Source of the DNA: Pseudovirgaria hyperparasitica
Taxonomy: Eukaryota; Ascomycota; Dothideomycetes; Acrospermales; Acrospermaceae
Length of the DNA: 64,000 nucleotides
Direction: 5' to 3'
Assembly (NCBI RefSeq): GCF_010093815.1
Contig: NW_022985559.1
Span: forward strand, 1,129,117 to 1,193,116
This document shows, piece by piece, positions 33,414-46,582 of the stretch. Numbering within the stretch: position 1 is the first letter of the stretch; each line of letters opens with the position of its first letter. Position numbers and translations under genes: made by a program. The notes beneath the pieces were generated by a model. That model ran no database searches and had not been told where the DNA came from. It was given only the letters and a program-made list of their open reading frames with translations.

Positions 33414-36205
33414 TCAGTAGTCCAACGCACCGTTCGTATTTCCGCCGACGGCATCTAGATCCTCGTAGCTTTTTAGGCTTCGTCCCTGGACGGCTTCACG
33501 TGGGCCTACTGTCGCCACACCACCTTCAGCATAGCGAGGGTTGTTACCGCGTTGACCGATGCGAGGGGGCGTCAAGCGTCCAGTATTACCAGCATTCCAG
33601 CGCATGTTCCGTGAATCTTTCGTTTGTCTGTCGTAGGGATTGTTCCCTCTGGTGTTGGTGAACCTGCCTCCGCCACGGCGCATGGGCCCTACTCCGTGGC
33701 GATCGTCGTCGCCGCCCGGACCAGCCCAGTTATTTCCTGCTCCCGATTGAGCAAGGAAAGCTTGAAAGGCAGCTGGATTAGGCATTCCTTGACCAAAGTT
33801 CATTTGAAGCTGATTGAGACTGAACCCGCGAGGCGTACCGGCTGGTTGGTGATGGTTCGGGAAATGACCATTGCTGTTCGCATCGGTCCGAGACGGCGCA
33901 ATGTGAGCAGGATCGAGCACGTAGGCGTTGATCAAGTCAACCTGACATACCGTTAGTGATAACGCGGATGATGAATGTGTAACATGGTGCTTACCTCATG
34001 CTTAAGCTTTTGGTAGAATTCCTCGTGCCTTTTCTCCACATGCTTTCGCCAGAATGTTTGGCCTTTGAACAACTTCGTACATTCGGGAACTTTGCAGCGG
34101 AATTTCGACTCGTCCTCTTGCTTTACGTACTTGCTGAGTTCGTCCTCCAGAGCCTCTTCAGCAGGCTTACCTCCAATTTTCTTGATATCGACGCTTTCGG
34201 GATCCAAGATTTGAAGAAGTTTATCTTCATATGTCCTGACCCAATTGAAGGCCTTCTGAAGTTGGCCTTGAGTTTTGTTATTTCTGTTGAATTTCTTCTC
34301 CTCCGGAGAACCATCGCCATCGTTGTCCACATTAGATTCTTGCTTCTTGAGAGGAAAAGGCTCTCCCGCAGCGCTTGCTTTGGCAGCTGATTTGGCAGCG
34401 GTTGTCAAGCTCGATCTTGGACGACGAAGATGGCCTCCAGGACACTTTCGCAGAAGTTCGTGGACCGAGTCGCTTTCAAAGACGCAGAAGAAACAGAAGT
34501 TGAATACGCGGCGGAGGTATTCTACGAGCAGATCTAGTTTCTTCTTCTTTGCCAGCAGTTCTTCGTCATCCATATCGTCGTCATACGCATCCCCGGTTTC
34601 CTCTTCTTCACCATCTTCCATATCGTCTGACTCGGGCTCTTTCTTTGGTACAGGCTCGGGCTGGGGCTGAAGCCTGCCCTGATTACGAAGATCCTCAACA
34701 CGGTCTTCGATCTTACTTAATCCATTATAGTCAGTGCCCAGCTCCTCATCAAATTTCTCTGCCAGTCGCATGGCCAGATGAAGGTCACGATCAATGCGCT
34801 CCGGGGCTGAAAAGAGATCCCATAAGGCTTTTTTCCTGGGTGCTGGTTGTGGATCATGGATGCCCACGTGGCAAGTGAAGTCGCCTCTTTCCTCATCGTG
34901 AATGGTCTTCCCATTCAGCTCAGGTACAGCCTTGGCGGCAGTGCCAACTGGTGCTGGTGGCGGTTCAGATTCTATCGCACCATCTTCTCCGTCGCCCATA
35001 ACTTTGTCGCCGTCATCTGCCGGTGACTCGTCGCCAGGACGAAGGACTACCCAACCAATGCGGTGATAACGCTTGAGCGGATTTGGATCGCTGAGGCTGA
35101 GCCATTTGAAACCTCCTGCACCATCGCCCAGATGTTCTTTACAAAACTCTTCCATCTTTGCCCGGCTCACCGTTGGTGCGATGGTTTTGATGAGGAGTGT
35201 CGGTTGCTGTGAAGCTTCGTCCTTGACCTCTCCACCCGGAGTAGGTAGCAAGTCCCCAGGCCCCAATACTTCAGTTGCTGCAGTCATCTCGCCCTCCTCT
35301 TTCTCTAGCACGCCACCGGCTCCATTACTTTCACTTTTATAAATACCTTCCAGAGTGAGGTTATCAAATTCACCCGCCGCTAGGTCATGCTCCCATTGCT
35401 CATAGGATCCTTGTCTGAAGGTTTTCAGTTGCTGCCGGAACGGATCTCGAATTGCGGGCTCATATCGTTCTTTGAACCATTCCTCGCCTTTGTGTTGTCT
35501 GACGAAATCTCCCGCCATCTTCACTTGTAGCTTTTCTTTGTATGCATCATAGGCGGCCTGGATCTGTTCTCGCTCTTTACCTCGTTCTTCTCTCGATTCT
35601 TTATCGCCCTTCACACGTTCGGCGCGACGGCCTCCATTCTTTTGTCGGTCCTTTTCTTCCCGTATGGCCTGGTCGACGCGCCACCACTCGGCAAAAAAGT
35701 TGAATCCAACCTGATAGTCTAGATTGATGGGGTTTGGCATGGGATTTTGAGTGATCGACGGGGCGATGTCTTGTCCAGGTACGTACCGATCGATGCCAGC
35801 CTGGATCGGAGCAGGTGATGAGCGGCGTCGATGAATATCATCACGGTTACGATAATGATCATCCCGCTGCCGGTCTGGTTGATATCTGTCGATGTTCTGG
35901 GGGGAGCGAGATCTACCACGGCCGTTGCGTCGAGCGCCTGAGTCTGAATTAGTAAACCTGGTTGGCAAAGAAATTGTATATGTAGTGTTTTTGGAGGCTA
36001 TACACCACTTGGTAGGAGGCGTGTGAGTATGACGTCTCCAGGCTTGGGGAAAGTGGATGAGTATAGTACCAGTTGAATTCATGGGCTTACCTGGTGATCT
36101 TCTGCGGTACAAGTCTCCAGCCACCCTACTTTCATCGACACGCGATCTATATACGTTAGCATTTTTCGTGTGGGAACCAACCGTGTTCTTACGGATAAGT
36201 ATCCA
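33414..36205 (-). CDS. Ars2/SERRATE-like zinc-finger protein
   Basis: Four exons, 36205-36192, 36146-36091, 35943-33995 and 33941-33414, giving 848 residues. The first exons give MDTYPSRVDESRVAGDLYRR. A second acceptor six bases downstream (exon start 35937) would remove two residues of exon 3. Architecture: an Arg/Ser/Asp-rich N-terminus; the SERRATE/Ars2 N-terminal domain (about 80-300: YQVGFNFFAEWWRVDQAIRE); an RRM-like middle; the family block VEYLRRVFNFCFFCVFESDS followed by VHELLRKCPGGHLRRP; then one C2H2 finger (FRCKVPECTKLFKGQ, WRKHVEKRHEEF) and a Gly/Arg-rich tail. Animal and plant homologues link the nuclear cap-binding complex to small-RNA processing, 3' end formation and RNA decay. 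Fungal function is inferred from these. It is divergent to the TSPO gene. Confidence 0.93.
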
Positions 36206-37072
36206 TAGCTCCGGTAGACGCCGGACTCAGTGGCTTACGCCAACGACGACTCGGCGAGAATGGTTGCTTGTTGACAAGAATCAATCAAGGACTTTCGAGA
36301 CTGGGATGTATATCGCTATTCGTTCGGTGGTGTTGGGTTGAATATAGATGACAAATGTCTAGAGAGCTGTGCGCCGATGATGACTTGCGTTAGAGCATTT
36401 CGAAGAAAGAGAAAAGAATCGAACGAGTAGATAAATTGAGGGAATGAGACGACATGTCATGATAATGCGATATGCGCCATATGATTGTAGTGGTAGGAGG
36501 CGACACAGACACGGCCGTGAGGCTATGGGGCTTGAAGAAGAGAAGAGGTTGGGTAGAGCAGGTAGGCTGCTATTGCATAAAGGTGGAGAGACATGATGAG
36601 CGGACAAAGCCGGGGAGGGAGAGACCAACAATTGAGTTGTAAGCGAAACGTTCGCAAGGTCTCGATGTGAATCGAGATAGTTGCTGGAAGACGACGGCGG
36701 TCGTTGTGTTAAGTGTGAAGTGGTAGCATCTGAGTGTAGCTCAGCAGGAGATGAGCGCGCCGGGACATTCGCGGTCGCGCTAGCTAACTAGAGCTGTCTG
36801 GCCGAGGCCCTCGCCCCGAGCTGAAGTGGAGATAGGTAGTTGAACCTATGGATGTGTACTAGCTTTCTTTAATCAGCTTGCTTGCCGGGCATAGATATAC
36901 TACAACCCATTACCCTGATGCCAGGCCTTTGCCGTTTACAACAGCCATAGTCATCACTCTGCGCCAACATACCTACTCCATAGGCATTAAATTGGATGAC
37001 GCACGTTCAGAGTTGCCCATTAGTTTCCAGTCATCACGAAGTATTTCATCGAACAACAAACGTTCAGTCGAC
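36206..37072. promoter_or_regulatory. Divergent upstream region (Ars2 / TSPO)
   Basis: 867 bp between outward-facing starts. CT- and GA-rich patches occur, but no named site. Confidence 0.4.
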
Positions 37073-37747
37073 ATGACGTCGCATATCCCTTCCATGACCC
37101 TTCCGCGCTTCGTATTCGAGGCTCCAGCGGCTTCAATCCTTCTACCCGTTGCTCTCGGTACCGCTATTGGCTATTCTACACGCCGTATGCATACATCATG
37201 AATAAACCGGACGACCATGTCCGCTGACAGCATGCCAATCTAGCTAAACGTACGAAGGCCACGTACGCAACTTTGAAAAACCCACCAGGCAATCCTCCAG
37301 CCTGGGTGTTTGGTCCAACATGGACCGGTCTGTATGCTATGATGGGCTATTCTGCCTACCGCGCGTGGAACATCGGCATGTCGTCCATGAATCCCCATAC
37401 GGTTGAGTTGGCGAAGGTCCGTATCGATATATGTATTCGGGCAAGGATTCTGACTATGTTACTAGCATGGAGCGACGCTATATACGATCCAGCTAGGCTT
37501 GAATCTCATTTGGATGCCACTGTTCTTTGGCATGGGAAAGCCGATCGCGGCATCGGTTGACATCGTAGCTTTGACCAGTGTGACAGGATACTTGGCTTAC
37601 ATCTGGGGCCAGGTTGATGCCACCAGCGGATGGTTGCTGGCGCCATATCTTGCCTGGCTCGGATTTGCCAACTATCTGTGCCATGGTGCGGGCTACCTCA
37701 ACAACTGGGACTTCAGCGGCAAGGTAGGCACGTTCAAGAGACAGTAA
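37073..37747 (+). CDS. TSPO/MBR-family (translocator protein, TspO) membrane protein
   Basis: Three exons, 37073-37184, 37244-37416 and 37466-37747, giving 188 residues, a normal TSPO length. Five membrane segments are visible: ASILLPVALGTAIGYSTR, WVFGPTWTGLYAMMGYSAY, LYTIQLGLNLIWMPLFFGMG, VDIVALTSVTGYLAYIWGQV and LLAPYLAWLGFANYLCHGAG. Family markers: PPAWVFGPTWT, NLIWMPLFF (usually NxxWTPLFF) and PYLAWLGFANYL, equivalent to the cholesterol-recognition end of animal TSPO. The protein binds tetrapyrroles and sterols in bacteria and animals. It probably sits in the mitochondrial outer membrane or ER here. The ligand is not deducible. Confidence 0.92.
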
Positions 37748-37816
37748 ATGTCCTTATTCGATCAATTTACGCTTGTACATATATTTTCAGAACTGCTACT
37801 TGTGGCTAGAGCCAGC

Positions 37817-39024
37817 TCAGAGCTCGTCCAGTACTCCTAACCGAGCGTCTTTGCTAGCTGCAGCCGTATGGCTATGAACCGAGGTACTAGCATTCCTAGC
37901 ATACAGAGACTCTCGTGCGCTGTTGAGAATTTGTTTAGCATCAACGGGTATAGCCAGTTCCTCAACGTTGAATGACAAGTTCGCAGAGGGGGTGTGGAGG
38001 CTCGACTGGGGGTTTGACGGTTCTATAAAGAACAAGAAGTAGAGCATCGCCAGTAGGACTATGAAAGGGGTGGTGGACGCAGCAACCCATTTGATGACCC
38101 GCGCACGTTCTAATTTCCATCAGTACATATTTATGTGGTAATCGGAATGTGCTTGTCTTACTATCGGCGTTCTCTTGTCTTCTGATTTCCAACATCTCTC
38201 TCGCCTCGACTCTCTTGCTGGCCTGTTCAAGGCGATCACTCAGCGAGCTACACCTATCTTTAACAGATTGTATCCGAGATACAATGCCTTCAACACGCTC
38301 TTGGAGCCCACCAAAGTCTTCGAAGGAATCAATTTGCCCTTGAATCTCAGTCTTGAATGCCTGTGTATCCTTCTGGAAATTGCTCTTAAGCTCTTGTGTG
38401 AGTGATGACAACTCCTGTAGTCCACTAATTGTTGAACCCAATGTAGTTAATCGTTCGAGTATCGAATAGTAGGTGTCATCCAGGCGCCTCGTTATTTCTA
38501 AGGACTTCTCGGAGAGAGTGTGCAGTGTAACGCGGATTTCTCTGATCAAAGACAATTAGCATATCACTATATGCCAACAAATGAGAACCAGATACTGACT
38601 CTTCCCGGACTGCTGCGCGCTTACGCTCCTGGCTAACATGAATGGGCCTAATCAGCTGTTGTCGCTCTATCCGTTCGTCAACCTCTGCATTGGATGTTGC
38701 AGCACGCGAATCATTTTCGCGATCGGTACTTAAGGCAGGTGAATATGCATTCACAACATGATTCTGCTTGGCGGAATCGCCGACAGATGAGTGCGATTGA
38801 GCCGTAGAGTGTATAAGTTCTTTGGCCTGTCGGTGGCGGTGGTGGTGGTGGTGGTGATGATGGTGGTGACTGTGCCCGCTTTGCTTGTCGCGGTGTAGAG
38901 GATTGTGTCGTTTGCTTGTGGATGACGCGTTCTTGTCAGAGGAAGTTGTTATCTTTGGGAGCGAAGTATGGGATCGATGTGACAGTCGCGCATTAGAGCG
39001 TTCAGAGCTAGAGGTCTGATCCAT
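37817..39024 (-). CDS. His-rich, coiled-coil, probable tail-anchored membrane protein
   Basis: Three exons, 39024-38600 (donor GTCAGT), 38541-38162 and 38109-37817, giving 365 residues. The N-terminal 140 residues are Ser/Lys/His-rich and likely disordered, with an uninterrupted run of ten His then RHRQ near residue 53-66. A coiled coil follows (about 142-260: LEITRRLDDTYYSILERLTT, LQERVEGIVSRIQSVKDR, SLSDRLEQASKRVEAREMLE). A single hydrophobic segment lies near residue 275-298 (VAASTTPFIVLLAMLYFLFF), leaving about 70 residues beyond it. There is no signal peptide. I do not recognise a family; a nuclear-envelope or ER membrane protein would fit the shape, but this is inference. Its 3' end lies 69 bp from TSPO (convergent). 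Confidence 0.7.
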
Positions 39025-39520
39025 GACATGGTCGCAGAAGTGGTACAGGCAGGTGGAGCATGATATCGAGGTGGAGGTACTGCGGCGTCGGAGGTGGATG
39101 TCGAACGTTGGATGTCGTCACACGCTCACACCATACCATATCGCAAAGTAATCGTGCCATTTAGAGCGAGTAAGGTTGGTTAATATTTCTACATATGTAA
39201 TGCACAATGTTCCTTTCTTCACGTCACTGCTTATAGCGATAACGCAAGCTTGCTACCCTTTCCATATAGCCATCGCATTCTATCGACTTCGCATAGGACG
39301 CCTTTGATAGCACAATGGACAAATCCCGGCACTGAGTCGCTTAAGGAATAATGTTGCGAATTAATGTTGCGAGTTGAAGCAGCTGTCGGTCGTCATCAAG
39401 AAGATCCGCGGCGCGCCCAAGACTTGATCGCAAGTGCCCTCGGCTCTCAAGGAATATCGCAATATTCTTGGGAAAAGCCTGTAGCTGAGAGATAATGGGA
39501 CCATGACTGGAACATGGTCA
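39025..39520. other. Intergenic, no gene seen
   Basis: 496 bp upstream of the His-rich gene and downstream of Cgr1. No supported frame. Confidence 0.5.
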
Positions 39521-39972
39521 TCATGAGTGCAGCATCTTATTTCTCTTTTCACGACGCTTCAATCGATCGACACGCTTCTTGTGCATCTTCTCCGACATCT
39601 TCTCGTAGCGCTCACGTTCCTCCTTCGCATTTCGTTTGTCTCGAATTTTCTGTATACGTCTCTGCAAGTAGTCTTAGTGACACCCAAGTGACAGAAATAT
39701 GTCGAATATGAATACCTGACGCTCTGCCTCTTTTTCGTCCTTCATTTCTTTCTCTTTCGCTTGCATCGCTGCCTTAGCTTTTCTGTCCTCAGTGCGCTTA
39801 GCATAAGAGGTTTGTCCGGCCGTAGGGCGAAACGCCTTCCTAGGTTGATGCCATTGCTTTCCTGTTGAGGTGTATCAGTTCAAATTCAGTGATATGAGTT
39901 CGGAAAAGCTGCTATACCGTTGACTCTCATACCCTGAAGAGAGGGCGCCGCAGTCACATCAGAGGTAGACAT
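39521..39972 (-). CDS. cgr1: rRNA-processing protein Cgr1
   Basis: Three short exons, 39972-39918, 39861-39716 and 39661-39521, giving 113 residues, the usual Cgr1 size. The protein starts [20 protein letters not shown], then [20 protein letters not shown], followed by a highly charged single helix ([20 protein letters not shown]) ending in the family C-terminus ([19 protein letters not shown]). An in-frame ATG 24 bases upstream (39996) would add eight residues. The chosen start matches the family N-terminus. Role: nucleolar factor for 60S pre-rRNA processing. Too exon-split to appear as one long frame. Confidence 0.92.
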
Positions 39973-40549
39973 TATCACTTGCTTTTGAGGTGGCATGGGT
40001 GCTTACAGTAAGTACCTTTGTCTAGGGTCTGGCCTCGCAAGAAAATTAGGTCGCGAGGCGGGACAATAATTCAGTGGAGTAATCAGTGACAAGGAGATTT
40101 CTCGGATTCACAGCTGATTGATTAGATCCGACTGGGGTCTCGTTTCGGCTGTGGGCCTGTGGCTTCCTTGTCCCCTGACTCGACGGCCCGCCGTCAAATC
40201 TTTCGAACCCTCACCGCAAACGGCGCCAACGCATAGAACCAGATCTCTCTAAAGATTCGCGTGCGCGATTTGTCGCATTGTGCCACGCAATGCCCTTCAC
40301 CCGCCATTGTCTCACCAGTCCGATCGCTTTCTGGTATACATATATCCACTTTGTCTGACCGCCCATCACTGGTCCAACACCGGAATCCCCTCAACGCCGT
40401 CATCTCTCCACCGCCTCGCGCCTTTCGACCCCTCAATCTGCCAGAGTAGCCAATCCCGCAATGCGTGCCTTTACATAGCTACAGCATGCGTCTGCGGTAA
40501 TCTTCGCATCTCAAGTCTCTTACCTGCGTCTTATCATCCGCCGCCGAGT
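39973..40549. promoter_or_regulatory. Divergent upstream region (cgr1 / ornithine carrier)
   Basis: 577 bp between outward-facing starts. The carrier side (40300-40549) is strongly CT-rich, as is common in fungal 5' leaders. Confidence 0.4.
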
Positions 40550-41571
40550 ATGGCGCTCTCAGAAAGCCCGATTCCTATACTCGACTCTCCCACTACCGAT
40601 GTGGCCACCAACGCTCCTCTAATCGATCAGAGCAAGGAGGCTTTGAAGGACATATCCTTTGGATCCATTGCAGGGATTGTGGGAAAATACATCGAATACC
40701 CATTTGACACAGTGAAAGTTCGGTTGCAGTCCCAACCTGATCATGTGCCATTAAAGTACAAAGGTCCTGTCGATTGCTTCAAGCAATCGCTGAGCAGAGA
40801 TGGATTCCTTGGTCTATATAGAGGCATCAGTGCGCCTTTGTTTGGAGCTGCAGTAGAGACGAGCTCTCTCTTTTTCAGCGTACGTCAAGATTGAGCAACC
40901 TCAACGCATACCTAACGTATTCACGTCAGTATCGAATTGCTCAAGGAGCTTTTCAATCCACCTTTCTCCAACCCGGTCAAACTTTACCATTCTCTGCCCT
41001 TCTCCTATGTGGCGGGGCTTCCGGTGCCTTCACCTCCATACTCCTGACGCCTATAGAGCTCATCAAATGCAAGATGCAAGTGCCTGCTGATAATTCTGGA
41101 AAACAACCTAGATTGTCGATTCCGCAGCAGATGGCCTCCGTATACAGACACCAAGGTATACTTGGATTCTGGCGAGGTCAGATGGGCACTTTCATTCGTG
41201 AGACTGGGGGTTCGGCAGCATGGTTCGGCAGCTATGAGGGCGTTGGTTTACTACTCAAGCAGGCCAGTTCTGATCCCACAGGCAACCAGTCTTTGCCAGT
41301 ATGGCAGCAAATGATGGCTGGTGCTGCTGCTGGGATGAGCTACAATTTCATGTTCTATCCAGCAGATACGATCAAGTCTCGTATGCAAACAGAAGACGTA
41401 AGCAAAATGCGTGACGGCAAACAATCGTTTGGCGCAGTCGGAAAAATACTTTGGCGGCAACAAGGTCTTAGAGGACTTTACAGAGGATGCGGCATCACTG
41501 TTGCTCGTTCTGCTCCCAGTTCAGCGTTCATATTCACAATCTACGAGACGTTAAGGTCCCATTTTGGTTAA
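40550..41571 (+). CDS. ORT1: Mitochondrial ornithine carrier (Ort1/Arg11 type)
   Basis: Two exons, 40550-40879 and 40930-41571, giving 323 residues. Three mitochondrial-carrier repeats are seen with PxD/ExxK motifs: [26 protein letters not shown] and [13 protein letters not shown]. Each is followed by the usual G-L/I-x-G-x-Y/W-R-G block ([30 protein letters not shown]). The [19 protein letters not shown] stretch, the [11 protein letters not shown] second motif and the [18 protein letters not shown] block are typical of fungal Ort1/Arg11/ARG-13. Role: exchange of ornithine (and arginine/lysine) against protons or citrulline across the inner mitochondrial membrane for arginine synthesis. Confidence 0.9.
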
Positions 41572-42102
41572 AGGGTTTGGTGCCACTTTGATGTGCGAAT
41601 GAATTGCATGAGATGGCGTTTTGGTGGGGGTCTGGAAGGTTTAGCATATTGAAAGCATTTCTTCATGGGACAATAGATGGCGTGTATTGCATTCCCAGCT
41701 ATAAAAAACATCGATGAGTCTATTGGGCTGATGACCCCTTAAATGGAAATGCCCATACTTGAATTCATGAGATGGATAATGGATGTCCTGCTGTCCCGAA
41801 GTGACCCCGCGTTATTGACATGTGACGGAAACTGACGTAGGAGTAGTGCTCGGCACTCATCAAGCCGACTCCGTCCATCAACCTCACAGGTTGCATGTGT
41901 CCGAGAGCTGGTATCCGACATTGCGATCATAGGTAGGCTTCGCAAATCCTTTGCTGCAACATCTACGAATAACGTCCTCAAATGCGACTGACCACCTTGT
42001 AACCATTTTGGCCTTCGAAGCGTCCTTCACTGCGTCCTTCTGAGTTCAATAGCTGAAGCCGAGGTTACATATCGAGAAGCTTAGAAGACGCGGACAGCAA
42101 AG
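41572..42102. other. Intergenic, no gene seen
   Basis: 531 bp between two plus-strand genes. No supported frame; assumed 3' UTR of the carrier and promoter of the PMP24-like gene. Confidence 0.5.
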
Positions 42103-42979
42103 ATGGACAAACTAGGAGATATTCACGTATGTGCAGTCGCTCGCAGTAGACCATTATTCGGACCTTGTCATGATGCGATAGCGCTAACACGACCAGGCTG
42201 CTCTTGAGCGCATAGCTCTTGACCCCAAGTATCATGACATTCTCAGTCTTGTGAAAGGCATGCGTAATGGCATCGTGTATGGTAGTAAGATTCGGTTTCC
42301 GCATGCATTGGTGTAAGGCAATCAAGTCATCCACGTCCATTCCCAAGTTCATAAATGCTGACTACCTCCCACAGTATGATTCTTCTCTTCCGATCCGGTA
42401 CCTTGCGTCAGAAGATATGGCTCGTCCTCAAAGCAACACGTCAACATGCCATGAATCTCGGCACATTCGCTGTGGTTTATAAGTCTACTATGCTCGCTTT
42501 GAAACAATTACCAACGGGGAAACCATGGACCGAGCCGCCGAGCAAAGAGGGCCCTTACGATTCGTTCGTCGCGGGATTGCTTGGCGGTTATGTTGTATTC
42601 GGGCGTTCGAACAGCTCTGTGAACCAGCAGATTGTTATCTACGTGTTCGCGCGTGTGATGCTTGCCTTGGCAAAATTATTGGTAAAGCCAGTAGGAGAAG
42701 GAAAGGGCGGCGGTGGTATGGGTTTGGTCAACAGTCAGGCTATAAGAGATATATTGCAGCGAAACGCATGGCCCGCTTTTGCCAGTCTAAGTTGGGCCAG
42801 TGTTATGTTTCTTTTCCGATGGCATCCAGACATCATTCAGAGTAGCTTGAGGAGCAGCATGAGCTATATGTAAGCTCCATCCCGACCGGCTTATGAGGCC
42901 ATTCACTAACGCATGTTTCAGTTATGTTCAGTCCGATGATTGGGATTCCTTAAGGACGTTATTATGGCACAATAAATAA
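42103..42979 (+). CDS. PMP24/PXMP4-like peroxisomal membrane protein (Tim17 family)
   Basis: Four exons, 42103-42126, 42197-42312, 42375-42869 and 42922-42979, giving 230 residues. Exon 1 codes only MDKLGDIH. The joined core reads RNGIVYGSKIRFPHALVMIL, then LFRSGTLRQKIWLVLKATRQ, HAMNLGTFAVVYKS and GLLGGYVVFG, which is the PMP24 pattern with its Tim17-superfamily glycine-rich helices. The C-terminus is RTLLWHNK. Role: integral peroxisomal membrane protein of unclear transport or structural function. In some fungi the gene is linked to peroxisome/Woronin-body biology (family knowledge, not shown here). Confidence 0.9.
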
Positions 42980-45900
42980 GCACCGCGTGGAGGACTATAG
43001 TCATCCGTAGTCCAAGGGCAATGGCAGGGTACCATTGGCAGTTGAGCATAATCCGGCGTAATACTAGCACCTTTCGCGTTGGTCATCTATAGATATCACT
43101 TCCACTTCTTCATATTGCGACAGATTGTACATATCTGGACTCAGCCACCATCATTCGAGTCTATAGAGCATGCCGGCCTGATCACATATGGAGAATTTAG
43201 ACATAGCGTACCACCACAGATTTGTAAGTGTCAGAGGCATGGGCAATTGTAGCTCACGCGGCCTAATACATTGCTAGGACTGCTTTTCTACGATACAACG
43301 AAATATTACATCATATCGCAGTACCCTTCCACAGCCAATAACTCATACCTTCAATCTTGCTAAACTGCTCACATCTTGTGTCGCGTACAGCTTCTTTAGC
43401 CGCACGCCCAAAATTTTCCACTCTAGTATCGGACCAGGTACGAGCTACGCCTACACACAAGCTCGCAAACAATATCATTGTCTTTCCGACACAATTTTCT
43501 TGGATCTCGGCGCATTCACACGAGTTCTGCCATTAAGTAACATTCTCCACATGTACAGCCGCTATAATATGGTCGTTCGTAGAGCCACGAAGAAATCATC
43601 TCGGACCAAAATATTATGAACCAACACCGCCCTCGAAAGACCGAATTGCGCAAGAAAAGACGTTGCATGGAGGTTGACATATTGCGTGGGCAGCACATCG
43701 AAGACCGAAAGCCCGGGCGTCAAACAATTAGACTACCAATACAACGATTCAAGACAGGGCTGTGACCAAGAAAAGATCACGGGACGCATGGCTAGGGTTC
43801 CGGGGTTGATGTTTTGATATATCCTGTTTAGGCCTAGGTTGATACTAGCGCAGCTTGGTAGTCGTCACTTGGTCGTCGAGTCTCGGCTTGCCATGGATGA
43901 TGATGCATATGATTTGGTGTGGCTGCGCATCGGTATGGCCCGCGGTTCGTGTTCGCCTGCGCCGTAAGCCCGGATGTTACACGACAGGCGTGACGGTGAT
44001 GGGGTCTTGCAGAGCGATTGCAATGATCTGAGGGCATGCCCGGTCGTCGTAGTATGAAAACGCTGGGGACCAGGAATTACCTAAATTAGTCATAGTGTTT
44101 ATGAGAGGCGAAATATTCTCTAGACTAAATGCTGACATCTTGTGTGGCATCTTAGGACGGACCGGACCAACGGGGGAGGTGGGATAAAGGTAGTCTAGGA
44201 ATTGAGTGAGTGAGGACGTTTTTGGCAGGTATCCCGAATGGGTAATTATCCTCTCCTGGTTTTCGGCGCACCCAAGCGGAACGGCTCCTAGGAGATCTTA
44301 TTTACAATTATGAAAGTCAGGCAATTTAACAGAATGACCAAGAGCGGCTGGTTGTAAAGTTTGAGTCAAGTGCCAACGAGATCTGCGAATTGGAATATTT
44401 TCTATTATTCTTTTCGGCGCTGATGCAATATTATGCGACTGTTAAACTCGCCACGATGTGCCACATCTGTTACTCTTGAGTGTCTCAGTAGAACTTAAAG
44501 CTACTTACTAAGATGTAGTGACTCCAGGTCCAGAATACGATCAAAATTTTCACATACGTTGGCGGTTAACTGCCCATGAATATCTATACAGTGGGTCAGA
44601 GCTGAGTGATACCCCAACACATCGGTGCTTTCTCCTATCGAGGATTCAGGTACCGCACATGCAGTGCAAACCCTGACTTCTAATACATGGTGGAGCTATA
44701 GGGCTGTCCCAAACTTCAATACATTTTACGCCCGCATCGAGTTCAACACACAAGATCCGCTTCAAAGTTAATTAACCAATAAATCTCATTGCTGCAAGTC
44801 CGTAACTTAGTGACCGAATCAATACTCTGTATGGCTATGGTTTGTGTGGATACGCTGGGGGAGGTTTTATCTTGTTCTTCCGTTCCATTCTACAGAGAAA
44901 GATGTCTTCGTGACTCCTGGCTAAGAAGAAACGGTCTCTTACTGGTGCACGCATACGGACAGATTTACACTACTTTCAGTCCAATCCAATACTTTACAAT
45001 GCGTCTTTGTGCAAGCGGTTGATTCGGAGAATGAGGATGTAGGCTTTGTCCACGTGCTCATCCTCAGGCTGGCGGTGTGCTCTCTGTGGCCGTGGCACGG
45101 TGTGCGGTGTGACCAAGGGAGAGATTGCACGTCCACAAGTGATACACCAATCTACCTAGCCATCGCTGATCTGACGAGACAACGAAGAGGGATGGAACGT
45201 TCATCTTCTACAACTCATCAAACCAACGTTGATATCTTTGTAGTAGGGTAGATATGACAAAGGAGGGCCAAACGCGGTGTTGAGAACCGGGGGGATTTGT
45301 GACAGTGGATGTCAGCCGGGAAAAGGCGGGGTTGCAGGTAAATCAGGGCCGGGGATCGACGCTGTCTAGTCCCGCTTGGACTCAACATAATGCTGCCCGC
45401 TTGCTTGTTTCTGTACACGGTAGGTAGAGAGACCTGTTATTGACGACTCTGAGCTGGGCAGACTTCTCGTTCTCTGCAAGGTCGGAAGTAAACCACAGTG
45501 GATAAAACAGGACTGGGGACTGGGCCCAACCAAAACTGCCTTGAACCTGAACCTGACCCTCTCAGCCCTGGGATTATTGCTGTCATTTTGAGCCTCTCAA
45601 TTTGCTGCTGATGAGAGGTGGACCCACTAGTAACGTATGCACTGCGTGGACGCTTCCCGCTTATCGTCTTCACTCTCTTTTCCCCACATGCTCCGGATTC
45701 GCCCACGCCACCTCTGCAGTCAACATCGTAGACTCTTCCGTTTTGTTTTCGCTCTGTCCCTCGGCCTTCAGCGTCCAACGTCTCTGTCACGAGCTCTGCT
45801 GTGACTGTCCTGCGCCCTCGAGTGATTCGAGAACTGGTTCGATTACTGTATAGCTCCTCGGAGAGACCTCGAACTTCAATTGGCAATCCGAGGCGGATAG

Positions 45901-46582
45901 GCCAATTGGACGCTTACCGGTACCACGGCGAACGTACCTTTATTGCAGAGCCGAGAATACCATAGTGTTCTACTATCTAATTCGATTTACCCCCATCGGA
46001 AGCGACCAGTATCTCACGGGCAAGCTAGGGTCGAGGTAGCTGGGCTCACATGTTCGATTTGTCCTCAAGCCACAAGTTACCTTACGCCGTCAGCAAATAA
46101 CGCCAATATTGTCATCAAGAGCCTCGGGTCGCTGCATAGGTGAGTCTTGCACAACATCTAGCATCTTGACCTTTATCTCGTGGCTTTCCTATATCTCCTA
46201 CAGATTGCTAACATACGATGACGTAGGTCAGCTTCTAGCAGGAATACCTCCTGAAAACTCCACGTCAATCTGCCTTTCGTAGTCCTGTGCCGAGGATCCT
46301 ATACAAACACATACAGTTACGGCTAGGTCTCCATGTACTGGTCGCGTGTATGCCACCCGGCGAAGGCTTTAGCATTACACGAGCTTTGAACACGGTAGAG
46401 GCGAGTGCTTTGTCCGGAAACACCCGATTCACGACTCTTCCATAGCCCTGGGTCACAGAACGTGTAAGACAGGAAGCCAAGAGGACACAGTACACTTCCT
46501 GACATTATCTTCGCATTCCGGTCGTATACAGTGTATTCCATACTGTGATCAGCCAACGTTTTCTTTGGGGGCCGCAGCAAAG
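42980..46582. other. 3.6 kb gene-free region
   Basis: Upstream of the repeat-protein gene. Only unrelated frames of less than 90 codons occur on both strands. I could not splice any of them into a recognisable protein. It may contain a long promoter or a non-coding RNA. Confidence 0.45.
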
